From assembly GCF_016906535.1 (NCBI RefSeq), contig NC_057378.1, forward strand, positions 124,001 through 188,000: 64,000 bases of DNA, in the 5' to 3' direction. Origin of the DNA: Rhizoctonia solani. Taxonomy: Eukaryota > Basidiomycota > Agaricomycetes > Cantharellales > Ceratobasidiaceae. A program made the position numbers and the translations under genes. Shown here piece by piece: positions 33,744 through 45,847 of the stretch (position 1 is the first letter of the stretch; the number at the start of each line of letters is the position of its first letter). The notes under the pieces are model-generated. The model ran no database searches. It saw nothing but the letters and a program-made list of their open reading frames with translations, and was not told where the DNA came from.

Positions 33744-35774
33744 ATGCGTTTCAGCTCACTATTATTTATCACTGGGCTGCCGGCCGCTTTGGCGGCCTTT
33801 GGTGTCACAGAAGGCTCGGGATACATTGATGTCGACACCGGAAATCAACTGGTATATCGGGGTAGATAGGTTATCTTCCATAAAATTGGTATTCAGAGCT
33901 AACATCCTACAGTTTCCACGTCCAGTGGGGATATAACCTCAATTAAATACAACAGCGTGGAATACCAATACTCCAAAAAGTATACCCAGATTTCCTCTGG
34001 GTTGGAGAGCGCGACGGTTACCTACAAAACGTCTGGAGAATACATCACTATTACTATCACCACTAATACGCTTGTAAGTGTTGTATTAAACTGAATGACA
34101 ATCATAATAACTACTTGGTTCGGAAGACGCAATACTACGTCGCAGTAAGCGGTCAGAGTGCGCTGTATATCGGAACACACATCACTGCTGAGCCTTCGGT
34201 TGGAGAACTAAGATTTATTGCCAGGCTAGATGCCGACAAACTTACAGGATCCACTGCATCGGATGCCAGGGGTAGGAAATCGTGTCAGTAGAACATTGGA
34301 TGCCGATTAACGCACATACAGGAGGAACTGCGATTGAAGGAAGTGATGTTTTTACCGTCAGCGGTCAAACCAGGTCGAAGTTCTACTCGTCCGTTCGGTT
34401 CATCGAGGATCAAGTACACGGAGTCACTGGGAGTGGAGTTGGGGTGTATATGGTAATTCCTGGGAATGGGTACGAGACGAGCAGCGGGGGGCCTTTCCAC
34501 CGGGATATTGATAACCAGAGTGCGTCAAACCAAACAAAGGGTTTCTCTGCATATTTACCTAGATATAGATTCCCCGTCTGATGATGGTGCCCAAGAGGTA
34601 TACTTCTGTAAGTGCTATATATCTACTAGAGTTGGTATACTAAACCTACATCAGATATGAATTCCAATCACGAACAAACCGAGTCCTACCGCACAGGATT
34701 CTTTGGCCCTTATGCGCTAGTGTTTACATCTGGCATCGCACCCTCTTCTTCCCTTGACATCTCGTTCTTCGAGAACCTTGGTCTGGAGGGGTATGTCGCG
34801 TCTTCTGGACGGGGTAAAGTCAGTGGAACCGTCTCGGGCGTAGCATCGAGCTTTACAGCGGTTGTGGGTTTAAGTAATTCAGCGGCCCAGTACTGGGGCG
34901 TCGCCTCAGGAGGAGCATTTTCGATATCAGGTGTCAAGACAGGTACATATACTGCCACATTATACAAGAACGAGTTGGAGGTTGCAACGGGTAGCGTGAC
35001 CGTTTCGGCTGGAAAAACTGCGACCTTGACTCTGACTTCGACTGAGAGTCTTCCAACTTTAATTTGGCAGATTGGTGTCCCCGACGGAACCCCGAGTGGC
35101 TTTTTGAACGCCAACAGTAGGTCCTATTTAAACCTTTACCGGAGGTTGCTGACCAAAGAGAAAAGAGTTTGAGACCATGCACCCGTAAGTTGAAGGAACG
35201 GGATGGCAGAAATCATAGTTTATATATCCAATAGGAGCGATTCGAGGATGAATTCCTGGGGACCGGTGACTTATACAATCGGCTCTTCGAGTGAATCATC
35301 GTTTCCTATGGCGCAGTAGGTTTGGGTCTAATCATCTGATCCCATTTGCTAATATCGGAACCAGGTTCGTGGCCGTCAACAACCCAACGACAATCAAGTG
35401 GACAGCCACGTCCACCCAAACAGGCGCTCGCACCCTACGCATACGCACTACTTCCTCCTACAATGGTGGCCGGCCAACCATTCAAGTCAATAGCTGGACG
35501 TCGAATACTCCTGCCGCGCCCACTAAGATTGACTCGAGAGGAGTCACAAGGGGAACTTGGAGGGGTTTGAATCAGATGTATGGTGTGTGACTTGTGCTCA
35601 CTTTATTTCAAAGAATTATGGGTGTTGATCAAGTAGGGACATGTAGAATATTCGATTCCATCAGGAACACTCACTGCTGGTTCAAACACGATCACGATTA
35701 CAATAGTCAGCGGAAGCAGTGGCGATGATTTCTTATCCCCAAATGTAGTTTATGATTCAGTTGAGCTCTATTAA
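33744..35774 (+). CDS. Secreted PL4 rhamnogalacturonan lyase
   Basis: Ten exons: 33744-33861, 33913-34073, 34127-34271, 34322-34519, 34563-34607, 34655-35116, 35166-35184, 35235-35315, 35365-35582, 35647-35774; 524 residues with all phases consistent. Signal peptide about 1-18, then [11 protein letters not shown]4 landmarks: [92 protein letters not shown], then an Fn3-like part (GKVSGTVSG) and a C-terminal carbohydrate-binding-like part with [17 protein letters not shown]. The enzyme cleaves the rhamnogalacturonan I backbone of pectin by beta-elimination. Exon 7 is a 19-nt micro-exon. Exon 5 has tandem acceptors (34563 or 34569), both in frame. Confidence 0.88.
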
Positions 35775-36336
35775 AGAATTGTTGGATTGCTAGTCTCCAC
35801 AATGACTTCCCAAGTTCCGTGTGGTAATTTTTACATTATTATGCTGTTGAGATAGCACCTGATTGAGAAGATAGCTTCAAGGGAGAGCTTTAGGAGGTCT
35901 CGTGTTGCATATATGCGTACTTATCAACAGGCTGCTACCTATATTTTTAATCAACTTTGCTAAACCAGCTGCCACAAAGGCATTATACAATATCAACACA
36001 GTGGAAATAAATATGCGCATTTAAGTAAAAAAAAAAATCGGCTGAAATGAAGATCGACATATGCCGGCTTTAGGCATCGATTCGCTGTTAGGCTGATTCA
36101 TGCTGGGTAACAAGGCATACTAAGGTCATAGTTTGCGGGTTATACCATGCAGAAAATCTCATTTTCCACCAACATACTGATTTTTAGGGTTAGGATATAT
36201 TATAGTAATAATAATCCTGCGTGTTAGCTGGACCTTCTTTTGTGAGCAGAACCCTGACAAACATATGTTTTTATGGTATAGCAACCAATAGACACATTTA
36301 CAGAGAACAAGCTTAAGAACCTGTAATTCAGTCGTT
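35775..36336. other. Convergent intergenic region
   Basis: Lies between the 3' ends of PL4 (plus) and the CVNH gene (minus). AT-rich, with an A run near 36031; no gene seen. Confidence 0.5.
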
Positions 36337-36854
36337 TTAGGCACAAGCAAGAAGACCTCCACGATTGGCAACGCATTCGTCTATACAAAAGTTAGCGAAC
36401 ACTGACCAGAAACCCAAGACGAGACAGCTTACTCAAGTCAGCAATGCCGCTTCCGGAACCGCATCTAATTGGAGGTGAGCACACAATATCACACATTGCG
36501 GAAGAGCAGCTTACTGGCATCGCATGTAGGTGCCAGTGTGGATAAGGCAGGCAGAGCAGCCCGTCGCATAATTACCACTGAAATAGCATCAGTAATCGAA
36601 TAGAACCTAGAAATAAATATATGTACTTTGATCTGCAGACAAGGTTACGACCATCGTTCCCAATGCAGGAGTTCAAGGTTGAGGGCAGAGGTAGTCCTGC
36701 CACCCCTACCGTCTCCACAGGTTGCCCATAGGAAGTTGTTGTTTTGAATATAATAGTTGCTACAAGAGGCAGCAAAGTTGCCAGCAGCCTGAACGCCGCT
36801 CGCAGCAAAGATAGCAGTGCTGACGGCTGTGATCAATGCTGTGGTGAAGTGCAT
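36337..36854 (-). pseudogene. Secreted cyanovirin-N-homology (CVNH) lectin, frameshifted
   Basis: Four exons on the minus strand: 36854-36627, 36577-36515, 36464-36433, 36380-36337. The signal peptide is about 1-23. The CVNH repeats are clear: GNFAASCSNYYIQNNNFLWA and TCGDGRGG in the first, NSCIGNDGRNLVCRSNGNY in the middle, CQCGSGSGIADLNECVANRG in the second. Later junctions are in phase, but exon 1 changes frame at about 36675-36676: one surplus T in CCTTGAAC breaks the normal LN-SC step. Discounting that base gives about 121 residues, a usual length. As written the frame ends soon after, removing the second repeat. CVNH proteins bind high-mannose glycans. The break may be real or a sequencing error; the otherwise clean gene favours a recent change or an error. 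Confidence 0.8.
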
Positions 36855-36927
36855 AGTATGAGTGGATTGCAAGTCGGTTCAATTGAGATTGTTGATAGTA
36901 CGATGGGTGTTGACATAGCAGAGGTTA

Positions 36928-36936
36928 CTTTATATA
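36928..36936 (-). promoter_or_regulatory. TATA box of the CVNH gene
   Basis: TATATAAAG on the minus strand, 74 bp before the start codon. Confidence 0.45.
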
Positions 36937-39900
36937 CTCATGTGCTGCTCGCCTTGGATTAATCGGAGCGGCTTAGCTGACCTTGGTATAAACTTGCTCT
37001 ACCCAACAAGGCCGGCTACGTCTGCGGGCTCAACTAGTCCCGTGGACGGGCTAGTTCTCAAGTTCTTCGTGGTTCCCAGTAGATTGAAGTTTCCTAAAGT
37101 GTATAATAGGTTCTTTCTCTATTCACGTGGACGTGCCGACACATCAGAGTACACTCTGCCGAGAAACATAATTTCGTAGCCAATCAAGAGGATATAACAA
37201 ATAACACTCATGAAGCCTTCCTATATACGGTTTCTCATGGTACGAACTACTTGACTAGTTACAAAGACCGAGTTTACTCGCATCCAGCGATGAGCTCCCC
37301 TGTCAAGCTCTGGGACTACCGGATTCCTGAGTATCAGCTGTGACTCAGAGGTGAGGTACTGATACACGGATATTCCGAAGAGAAGAATAATCGAAGAGCA
37401 TCTGGGCTGATGACGGAGGTTGCAAGCAATCATAGAGTTCCGGGAATCACGGTTCTATTCTCGCTTAGTGTCTAGCGAAATAATCGGACATGATGCATTG
37501 CGCCCATGGAAGTAGATAATACATTTGAGAATAAATACAAAACTCTAACATGATCCTTTTCAGGAAACAAGGCCGTGATGGATCGCAAAAACGAATGAAC
37601 AAATTACCTTATCGGGACAGGCTAGCCGGCCGAGCATTGACGGAGTATTCGAAAGGACGAATCGAATCGGCGAGTAATACTGTGAGAGTACCGTTGCGAT
37701 CAAACAGGAATTCCGTTCTCAATGACTCGGTATCAGATTCATAGCGCCTGATCATGACCATGTTATATTTTTTGAATGAATGTTATGAACCCATGTGGGC
37801 AACCTCCTCACGCATCTGTATTCAATCCAGAGTCTTTTGCCAAGGGCGAGAAAGAACGGCACCCCGACCCGCGTTTTGCGTGTCATTGCAACTTATTACT
37901 TGAGTGCCACTTCAAGCGACGACTGGGTCATGAGCAAAGAGGAGAAGTCAATTGGGTCTCAAGGTCGTTGCGTAGCAAGGCCTGCATATTGTACTAGTTT
38001 TGTAGACCAGCTTTCTGGTTCGAATTCCAAGCCCTCGATTTGCATGCGCTCCAGGATTACAGCTCCCCATCAAGCCAACGCACTTGTCGAATGTACATAA
38101 ATTAGTTTCAAAGTTGAAAGTGGACGGAAACACCACTGGAGGGACTTGCCTCGATAGCGGAGCAAATGTAAACCGTAAAAACCCAGAGGCTTTTTATACT
38201 CGCAGTCACGATTCATGGATAAGCAGGAAGATGGTAAATAAAGTCAAACGGTCCCGGCGGGAGGACTAATGGTGAAGAAAGGACAGGGTCACGTGAAAGT
38301 GCATATAACCAGCATTAATGAGGATTAATACCTCGCTTTTGACGAATGTATGCTAGAATATAGATAGAAAACGCCTTTTAAAAGATCTGAATGTATGATT
38401 CTTGAAAGAGCGTGACATGATGGGGGGTGCCCGCTGCGAGACTTATGCACTAGGCCCGTGCCGAGAAAGCTGTGGCACATTAGAATTCGAGCGGAGAGAA
38501 ACCTTGTCGGTGAGTCTGTGAACCTTGCCGTTGCAGAGCTTGGAAATTCAGTTTTCTGAGAAACACAAATGGGGCTCGAGTATAGGAAAAAAACGATGAA
38601 TATGTAGACGAGTGTAGCTGATGTATCATTGGGGTGTTTCTCTCGAGATCCGTAAGAGATCGAATGAACGCTGTGTCGCGTACATGTGCAGTGAGTAATT
38701 CCCCCTCCCTAATAGTCATAAAAGAACCATGCGTACGCTCATAGACGGCGAGGAAAATATTGTGAGGGTGAATTTGTGAGACGCTATATGCATGTGCACG
38801 ATTTCATACAAAGATCAGGTCAAGTACGCAACCAATTCGTAACAATGATTCCGTGAGTAAAATCGAGCCTTGGGTGACTTGGCCGCTGTTTCCGTCGATA
38901 GTCTTCGTTTTCCAGCCACCGCCCCGGTCTTCAGGGAGAAGCATGGGCAAGCTCTGTCTTTCCAATCCAGCACCCGTAATTCTGTCCTCGACCAAGGCTG
39001 TCGATCGTTTATCCGAGTCGGTGGCTGAACGATCCAACCAGCCTATCGCGCTGACCAGATCAATTCGAGATGGAATGAAAATGACCTAGGTTTTGTCATG
39101 CCCGGAAAAAGAAAAATGAATGTGCAAATTGAGAGGTACTCAATCTCGTCCGGGGCGTTTGTCATGTTCTTTCGAGCGTGAGTAGGCTATAGGTCAGCAC
39201 AACAGAGTTTGTTCGATAAGCGGCGGAGCATCATCTGCAGAAGTGTCAATTGGCGTGGCTGTGATCGGAAGGCAGGGTTGGGATGAAAAAAAAAAAGTCA
39301 GGACGTATGGCGAGTTTTTGGGTGGGTAATTGGGCGCGTGTCCGAGTACGATTTTCCAAGAGGACGCACAATTCTAGGGGGAGAGAAATAAACTGAATTG
39401 ACATTATGTGTGAGTAAGATGGCCTGAACCAGTGAGAGAGTACAAGTTTAAAGAGCCTGAGCGAGAGCGGTACCTTGAATTCCCAATGAAACCCTGGGCC
39501 GGGTTTCATGATTTCAACCAAAATTGCCGAGGAATAGGTAGATCAGACACAGAAGCCGGGGTAGACGAGGGCGATCCGGGCGCGTCTAGAGTGTATTCCA
39601 TCATGAACACGCGCAAACCGCGTTGTTCGCGTTGGACGGGATTTTGGAAGGAATTTGGTTTAGGCGCAGTCGAGTGTATGATAGGCCATGGTGGTTGTGT
39701 CCCACGCAGACCCTGTGGTTGTTAGGTTCATTAGAACATGGTTGCGAGCGTGTGACGTCAAAGGAAAGCAAAGGCCCGACGTTGAGCGCAGAGAATATTC
39801 CCGTCGAACGCGTTGCAACAAAGGATTCGACCAGAGAGCATATGTCTGTGTACGCGCCATATGCCCAGAACGAGGCCAGAGGGCGGAAGAAGACGTGCCG

Positions 39901-40127
39901 AGGAATACGAAACGTGTTCTGAATGCAGACCACAAACCGCGACCGAGGGTCCCGAAACAGGCAATGTCGGGGAGGGTCAGGGCGGGTGGCGCCTAATATA
40001 CCGCGGACTAGGCGCTTAGAGGCGTGTTGGAAAGTGAAGGCTGGGGCTGGCACTTTGCTCTGACCCCGTCGTTGTTCTGATCAGTCGAATTTAAAGCCGC
40101 CGCCGGTTGGTTGGTGGGGCGGAGGGA
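36937..40127. other. 3.2-kb spacer without supportable genes
   Basis: Open frames exist on both strands around 37776-38100 and 39601-40053, but several overlapping frames are open at once and none shows a recognisable domain or clean splice model. The region 39300-40050 is richer in GC and poor in stops, which explains the overlapping frames. A TATA-like tract TATATATAATA at 40128 follows. Confidence 0.5.
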
Positions 40128-40138
40128 TATATATAATA
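40128..40138 (+). promoter_or_regulatory. TATA-like box of the Byr4-like gene
   Basis: TATATATAATA about 35-45 bp before the ATG at 40172. Confidence 0.35.
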
Positions 40139-40171
40139 TCTATATAGTCCATTACGATCATTTTACGTGCC

Positions 40172-43100
40172 ATGTCGGTTGCTGCCACTCGACCACAAGA
40201 ACCATTTTCGCCTGGGTCTGGAGAAGGTGAGTTTCCTCATAGGTATTAATCTCGACTGGGCTGATTGGGCTGCGACAGAAGCAGAGAACTGGGTATGTCA
40301 TGTATTCTATGGCTATAGCATTGGCTGACTTGGAGTAGGACGACGACTTTCTGTTTCAGGCCGAGGATTCACCCGCGAAACCACCCCCTTCCTCTCGACG
40401 CAAACCCGGTAATACTATACCCCCCGACCGACGATGGAGTGGACAGAGTCAGGCAGAAACCCTTGCATGGGATGAGGAGCTCGAGCGTGAAGAGGCAGAG
40501 CGCCAGAGCTCGGTGGGATCCAGCAGTCTCGGACAAACAACTGGCGCCAACGCTGCCGTCGATCTCTCCCGATGGGCCGAGGGCGATGAGGAAGATGATG
40601 CAGAGTTTGGATTTGACTCTAGGAGAGTCTCCGATCCATATGTTCACGAGGACACTGTTTCTCCCTTGCCGGTATTTCCACACAATCCTGTAGCTGCGAA
40701 TACTCTGCCTTCACCTAGCAAACGAACGCGAACACACTCCCCTCTCGCTCTTCGGGCTCAGCCTCCCAGTCTGCGTCGGCACAATCATCTCCCCTCATGC
40801 CCACTCGCCAAGTACCTGGCTCTCCCGCTCTGTCCTTGTTCTCTACGAGTACATCGACTGCCCAGCCATACACCCCTTCGTTAGCTGGGAGCACTGCCCA
40901 TCTACGCCATACCCGCTCCCGAGAAGCGTCCTCCCCCGTCGGTCCATTTGTCCCCGCCCAACCCAGGGTCCCACGACGCCGATTACGCAAAAAGAGCAGA
41001 CCCGCTCGGCCGGGCGATATAGACGAGGACGAGGCTCCCACTTCCTACGTCATGCGCGAACCGAGTCCACAGGGTTTGGGTTTGGCCATGGAGGAGGAGG
41101 ATGAAGAGGCCAGCTGGAGCGAGAACAGCAGTCCGCAAGAACGAACCCCGAGTCCCGTTCAGTCGCCTGTTGCCAGTCCGAGCAGTCCACCTACAAAATC
41201 GCCGCTACTCAGTCGTATCGGTCAGTCCTTTGTAACGGTTCCAATTCATTTACTCACATTTAATCCAGGTTCACTCAAAAACCGACTCAACCGCCGTCCG
41301 AAACCTGCCAACACTCCATCCACATCCGCTGTTCCTCCCACCACACCCGGCCGAACCCGCGCAGTCCCCACACGCACATCCACCACTCCCCAAACACCCC
41401 GCCCGCGAGCACCTAGTTGGTTTCGGCCCTCTCAGACTAGCTCTCCTGAAGACCAAGCGCCAACTCTGACCCACCGTCGATCAAAAGAACCCTTTTGGAA
41501 AAACGTGGGCTCATTTTCGAGTGGGCGTTCACCCGTCGATCCGAGCGAGGCAGACGACCACGAGAGCACCGTCAAGAAGCCGCCTCGCAAGTCTAGGACC
41601 AACCCGCCATTGGATGTCTTTCCTCGCGATGAGCCGGGCGAGCCTCCTTTGTTGCCTGCTGGGCCGGGTTCTCCTACTCCGCCGCCTGCGAAGCTTCCCA
41701 AGGGCCGAAGACCAATGAGTATGGCCGGTCCGAATCGGCCCTCGCCTCCTGCTTCCACTCGTGGAGTTGCATCCCTAGGACGGGGAACTGGGTTGGGCTG
41801 GGTGAATACCCTGAACGACGGTGAAGAAAAGGAAAAAGAAAATAGCATCATTCGGAGTTTGCGCAAGCTTTCAGGTCCTCATGGGCGTAAACGGAGTGGA
41901 GACGGCACTCCTCGAGTACCCAGTTCGAGCGCCGGAACTACGAGCTCCCGAGTCCCGAGTTCGTCCAACGTGTCCAGCCGGAGACCGAGTTTGACCACGA
42001 CCGGAGTGGCGAGGACTGCGAGCATGACGAGTCCGACTTCGGGTGGACCCAAGGCCCAGCCCATGTTGAAGAGCGCGAGCGCCATTGTACTGTCCACGCC
42101 CCGACACCAGCCGTCGAGAGAGTTCAACCCGGGCGGGAGCGTGTTTACCCTTCCGCTGGCTATGGACGAGCACGAATACGAGGACATGACCGAACAAGGT
42201 GCGGCGACCATTCGACCCAGTTTGGCCCTTGACCGGCCCAGTCTGACGATCGAACCGCCCAACGTCGAGTCCCCTCGCGAACTATCGTTTGATCGACCGG
42301 TCGTATCCCTGGATCTTCGACCCCCTACACCCAACTCGCGACCCAACTCCCCCCTGGTTGTCGCCCGACCCCTCACTCCGCAACTCACGGGCTCCCGACC
42401 CGTTACCCCGCAAAGCGTCAAACCGCCGTTCCAATCGCCTGCGTTCCAGTCGACACCGCACGGCGCACGAGTCATGACGCCATACTATTCTGCCCGACCG
42501 AGTTCCCCCCTCGCGACCCGTAACCCGACGACACCGCTGAACCGAGCGCAAGAGCTCACGCCCGAGGAAGAGGACGAGTTCGCCGACGGTCTCGAGCCGG
42601 TTCCCGAGGGCGACGTGTCGAGATATAATGCGCTCGACGAGTCGGCCGAGCGAGACTGGCTCGACGCTGTTGCTGCGCTCCCACCCCCGAGCCCGACTTT
42701 TCGTCCCCGCCCAAGCGCACGGTCCCCATCTCTCCATACGAAGACGAGACGACCGGCCGGGTCTCGATGTCCTCCAACTCGAACTCCAACGGCCGACCGT
42801 CGTTCTCGTCCTTGGGCCGCAAGTCGAGTTCGGCCGAGTCTGGGTACAGGCATTCCAACTCGATCAGCTCGCGCTCAAAGATGCATCGTAAATCGAGTTC
42901 GCTCCTCGCGCACGGACACACCAAGTCGATTTCCGAGCCGAACCGTCTGGTCGGGGACCTCTTGCCCCCATTGAACTTCAACCTCCGAGTCCTCCCCAAA
43001 CACTTTCGAGCGGGTCCATGTCGATGTCGATGTCTCTCGTCGGCAGTGGCTCGGCAAAGCATTCGCGGATCGGGAGCAGCACCTCTCCGATGGGCCATTC

Positions 43101-44868
43101 GTCGAGTTTGAGTCGCGCCGCGACCCAGCCTGGGGGCCTCATCGACGGGAGCGTCCTTCGTCGGAACAGTCTTTCGGATTTGAAGATTCCTGCGAGGATT
43201 AGCAAGGCTCAGAGCGGTTTGAAGAGTAATCTTGGTATGGTTCGGGAATTTGCGGCTTGCATCGAGCGTGAGTTCTACGGTTATATGTTTTAATTCATGG
43301 CTGACGGGTGCTGTTTAGAGATTCGAGGTTTGCAGTCCATGTACAGGAATCTCCTCGCCGATTTGAGGTATGCAATCGAGAATGGTGAACCTCTCTCGCC
43401 TGTGCTCTTTCCCCCCGCCTCGCGATCATCCGCAACGAGTGCGACGCTTGTCCGTGTGCCTTCGCGCGATATCGGGCGTGTGACGGATAAACTGAATTCA
43501 ATCGACGACCGTTACTCGCTCTGGTGGGAGTGCGCCGATATTCTCGTCGAACTCGGCGGAGGTTCTTCGGGCAACAACCGCGATGCATCGGACAAGCCGT
43601 CCAACGCGAGCCAGGAACCGTTACAAAGCAGCGGGAGCACCAAGTCGCGCGAGCGCGCCATCACACTCGCTGGGAACCAAGCGGCCCCCGCCGTCGAGCC
43701 CCAGGCGAAAAAGGACCAGTGGTACAAGGACCGGGGCGAGCTTTCTCCGCGCCAGCTGCAGATTCTTCGTGAGATGCTGGCCACGCCCAATCCCTCTTTG
43801 CTGGCTGTTCCTGCGTCCAGCGGATACCTCAATGCCTTGCACCCGGGCGGAACGGCCTCGGCCATCACGCTCCCCTCGAGCTCGGGTTCGTCCAACGTCC
43901 ATGGTCCCAAGACCGATCCGAAGCCCAAGCCAGGCGGGAAAATCAGGCGAGCGAGTCGGGTGGGGATCACTGGCATCAGGGACCTCTTGAAATACCTCAA
44001 CCTGAAGAAACCCGGCTCGTCCGATGGGTCGAATAAACTCGGCAGCGACTCCAAGTCGCAAATCAACCTCGGGCTTGGGTCTCATTCGCGTGTCAACTTG
44101 CCCCAGGCCGCTCAGTCGCAGATGAATCTGGCCTCGAGCTCGCAGACGCATTTGCCCCGCCCTTCGTTTGGGTCGAGGTCGCATGGACCTGGGCCGAGCA
44201 AGCCTTCCCCCCGACGACCGAGTCTGGCGAGTATATTCCGGTTAAACGGGCCAGGGAGGTCCAAGTCCAAGGGTCGTGTGGTTTCTTCGTCCAGCGCGAG
44301 CAAGGATCCAACACCGAGCACGAGCGCTGCCGAGGACGATCTTGACGAGAGCGACTGGGACCGAATGGACAGTGCGTCCGACCTGGACCTGCGAGGCAAG
44401 ATCCCCGACGAGCTTTTTGCGGCCAAGGACGAAAAAGACGCGACGTTGCGCGGTCGCAAGTCCGGTTCCGGAGGCCGAGTGTCCAACGCTGGGAGACCGC
44501 CTGTTCCGGCGCTCCCTACCGAGTTTGCAAAGAGCATGCTGTCTCTCATCCCCGTCTCTTCTGAAGAGGCGCAACATACGATTCCCCAGGTCCGCAAGGC
44601 CAGTGGGGGGAAGCGCCCGCCGATCGCCCTCGCGAGTGGTTCAGAAACGAAACAGGTCGAACCTGGCTTGCGAAGTGCCCCAATTAACCCCGAGGGTATC
44701 GTCATGGGCGGTCCGATGGGCGCAGGAGTCGAAGGCCGATTGGCGTTGACTCCAGAGAATATCAAACCATTGTTAGAGTACGCGCGCGAGGTCATTGCCC
44801 GATTGGGTGCGTGCGTCCAGGAGTTGCGAGAGCTCGGTGCGGTTGACCCGGACAAGCTCACCGCCTAA
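40172..44868 (+). CDS. Large Byr4/Bfa1-like cytokinesis regulator
   Basis: Exons 40172-40226, 40279-40292, 40339-40671, 40719-41220, 41269-43267 and 43319-44868. Start MSVAATRPQEPFSPGSGE, then AENWDDDFLFQ, an acidic Trp motif like that opening Byr4/Bfa1 proteins. A very long Ser/Pro/Thr-rich disordered middle follows, then a conserved C-terminal region (GLQSMYRNLLADLRYAIENG, SLWWECADILVELGG) and a short end helix. Byr4/Bfa1 is the scaffold half of the GTPase-activating complex that restrains septation signalling at the spindle pole. Two frame changes (near 42684-42688 and 42965-42969) each fit one missing C in a C5 run; with those the model is 1484 residues and all phases close. Exon 2 is 14 nt. 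The 48-nt intron 41221-41268 has no stop and is a multiple of three. The family call rests on the N-terminal motif and layout. Confidence 0.55.
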
Positions 44869-45568
44869 GTTCTATGCTTTCATCATTTCGTTTCTTTTTA
44901 TGCCCGATTTTCTCTTTATCATGTGCACGACCTCCTTTTTTGCATTTCCTCTATCTCTTGCACGACGGTTGACTGGTTCATGTGTGCGATGTATCATCAC
45001 GATTATCACGCTAGATTCATTTTCGCTACATGCACTCCTCTCTCTCTCCTCTCAGATCTAGTAGTATCTTGCATTTTCCTGTCTCTTTATTGCATTTTGT
45101 TCATGTGAGCAATGCCTTTTTTATGTATTACGACCTGTGTCTGCTGTCACTCATTTGCAGTACATGCATCTGTAACGTATTTTTTCAATGACATGGTTAT
45201 TTTCGTTTACAGTATCGGTTTGGGTGTGTTCGAGTGGAGGTTATTGGACTTGACGTCCAGGCCAGTCTGAAATTGAATCGCCGCGCTTCCATGTCACCCG
45301 CAACTCGAAGTCTACGATGTGAATGCGCCTTGCTGGGGCTCAAAAGTCTGAAATTCAAAAGTGGCGTCCAGGACGAGATAACGAGTGCATCATCCAGCGG
45401 GAATAACTAAAGTGTGGAAAGATTACAAAGATAAAACATAATATACAATAGAGTATAACTCGGGTCCATTGTGCAGCTCTGTTGACAGCATGTGAGTCCC
45501 AGTGCGCGCGATAACACCCCTGATACTCACCCACTTCACAATCAATCGCCTATAATTAACCATAAACG
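44869..45568. other. Convergent intergenic region
   Basis: T-rich 3' flank of the Byr4-like gene followed by sequence towards the 3' end of the small membrane-protein gene. No gene seen. Confidence 0.5.
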
Positions 45569-45847
45569 CTAACTCTCTTCCATACCCAAAAACGAACCAG
45601 CCTTCATTTTGAACGCCAGATAGAACAGTAACATCATCACTATCAGCAACAGGACTCGCTGCCACGTTTTGGGCTCTTCCTGATTAAATCTCGGGTCCGC
45701 CTCGAGGGCTGCCACCGCGTCTTGGTAACTCTGCCCCAACCGCCCTCTCCGCTGGTCGTTATAGTCCGGTGGGTAGACAGGCGAGGCATGCTCCGAATTG
45801 TCGTCGTCGGCTGGTATCGGCGCGTACCCGGCGCGTGAGTAGTTCAT
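45569..45847 (-). CDS. Small tail-anchored membrane protein, paralogue 1
   Basis: Single frame of 92 codons. The N-terminal 60 residues are hydrophilic and Pro/Asp-rich (PADDDNSEHASPVYPPDYND). A hydrophobic helix follows at about 65-79 (VLLLIVMMLLFYLAF), then a short tail, the layout of a C-terminally anchored protein. Directly before the helix is DPRFNQEEPKTWQRVLLL. The gene at 46766-47035 has the same signature, so the two are paralogues. The family is unknown to me. No signal peptide. Confidence 0.65.
   Translation of the reverse strand: MNYSRAGYAPIPADDDNSEHASPVYPPDYNDQRRGRLGQSYQDAVAALEADPRFNQEEPKTWQRVLLLIVMMLLFYLAFKMKAGSFLGMEES

Noticed and set aside
38020..38060. tRNA gene suggested by GGTTCGAATTCC
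   Set aside because: The T-stem does not pair and no acceptor, D or anticodon arm is found at the right distance. A similar GGTTCGA at about 30618 also fails.
39601..40053. 150-codon minus-strand frame and overlapping plus-strand frames
   Set aside because: At least four frames are open over the same bases because stops are rare there; no domain, no clear start or splice structure.
40690..40718. 29-nt intron in the Byr4-like gene (GTAGCT...CTAG)
   Set aside because: It also fits the phase but is too short to splice; the 47-nt intron 40672-40718 with a GTATTT donor gives the same frame.
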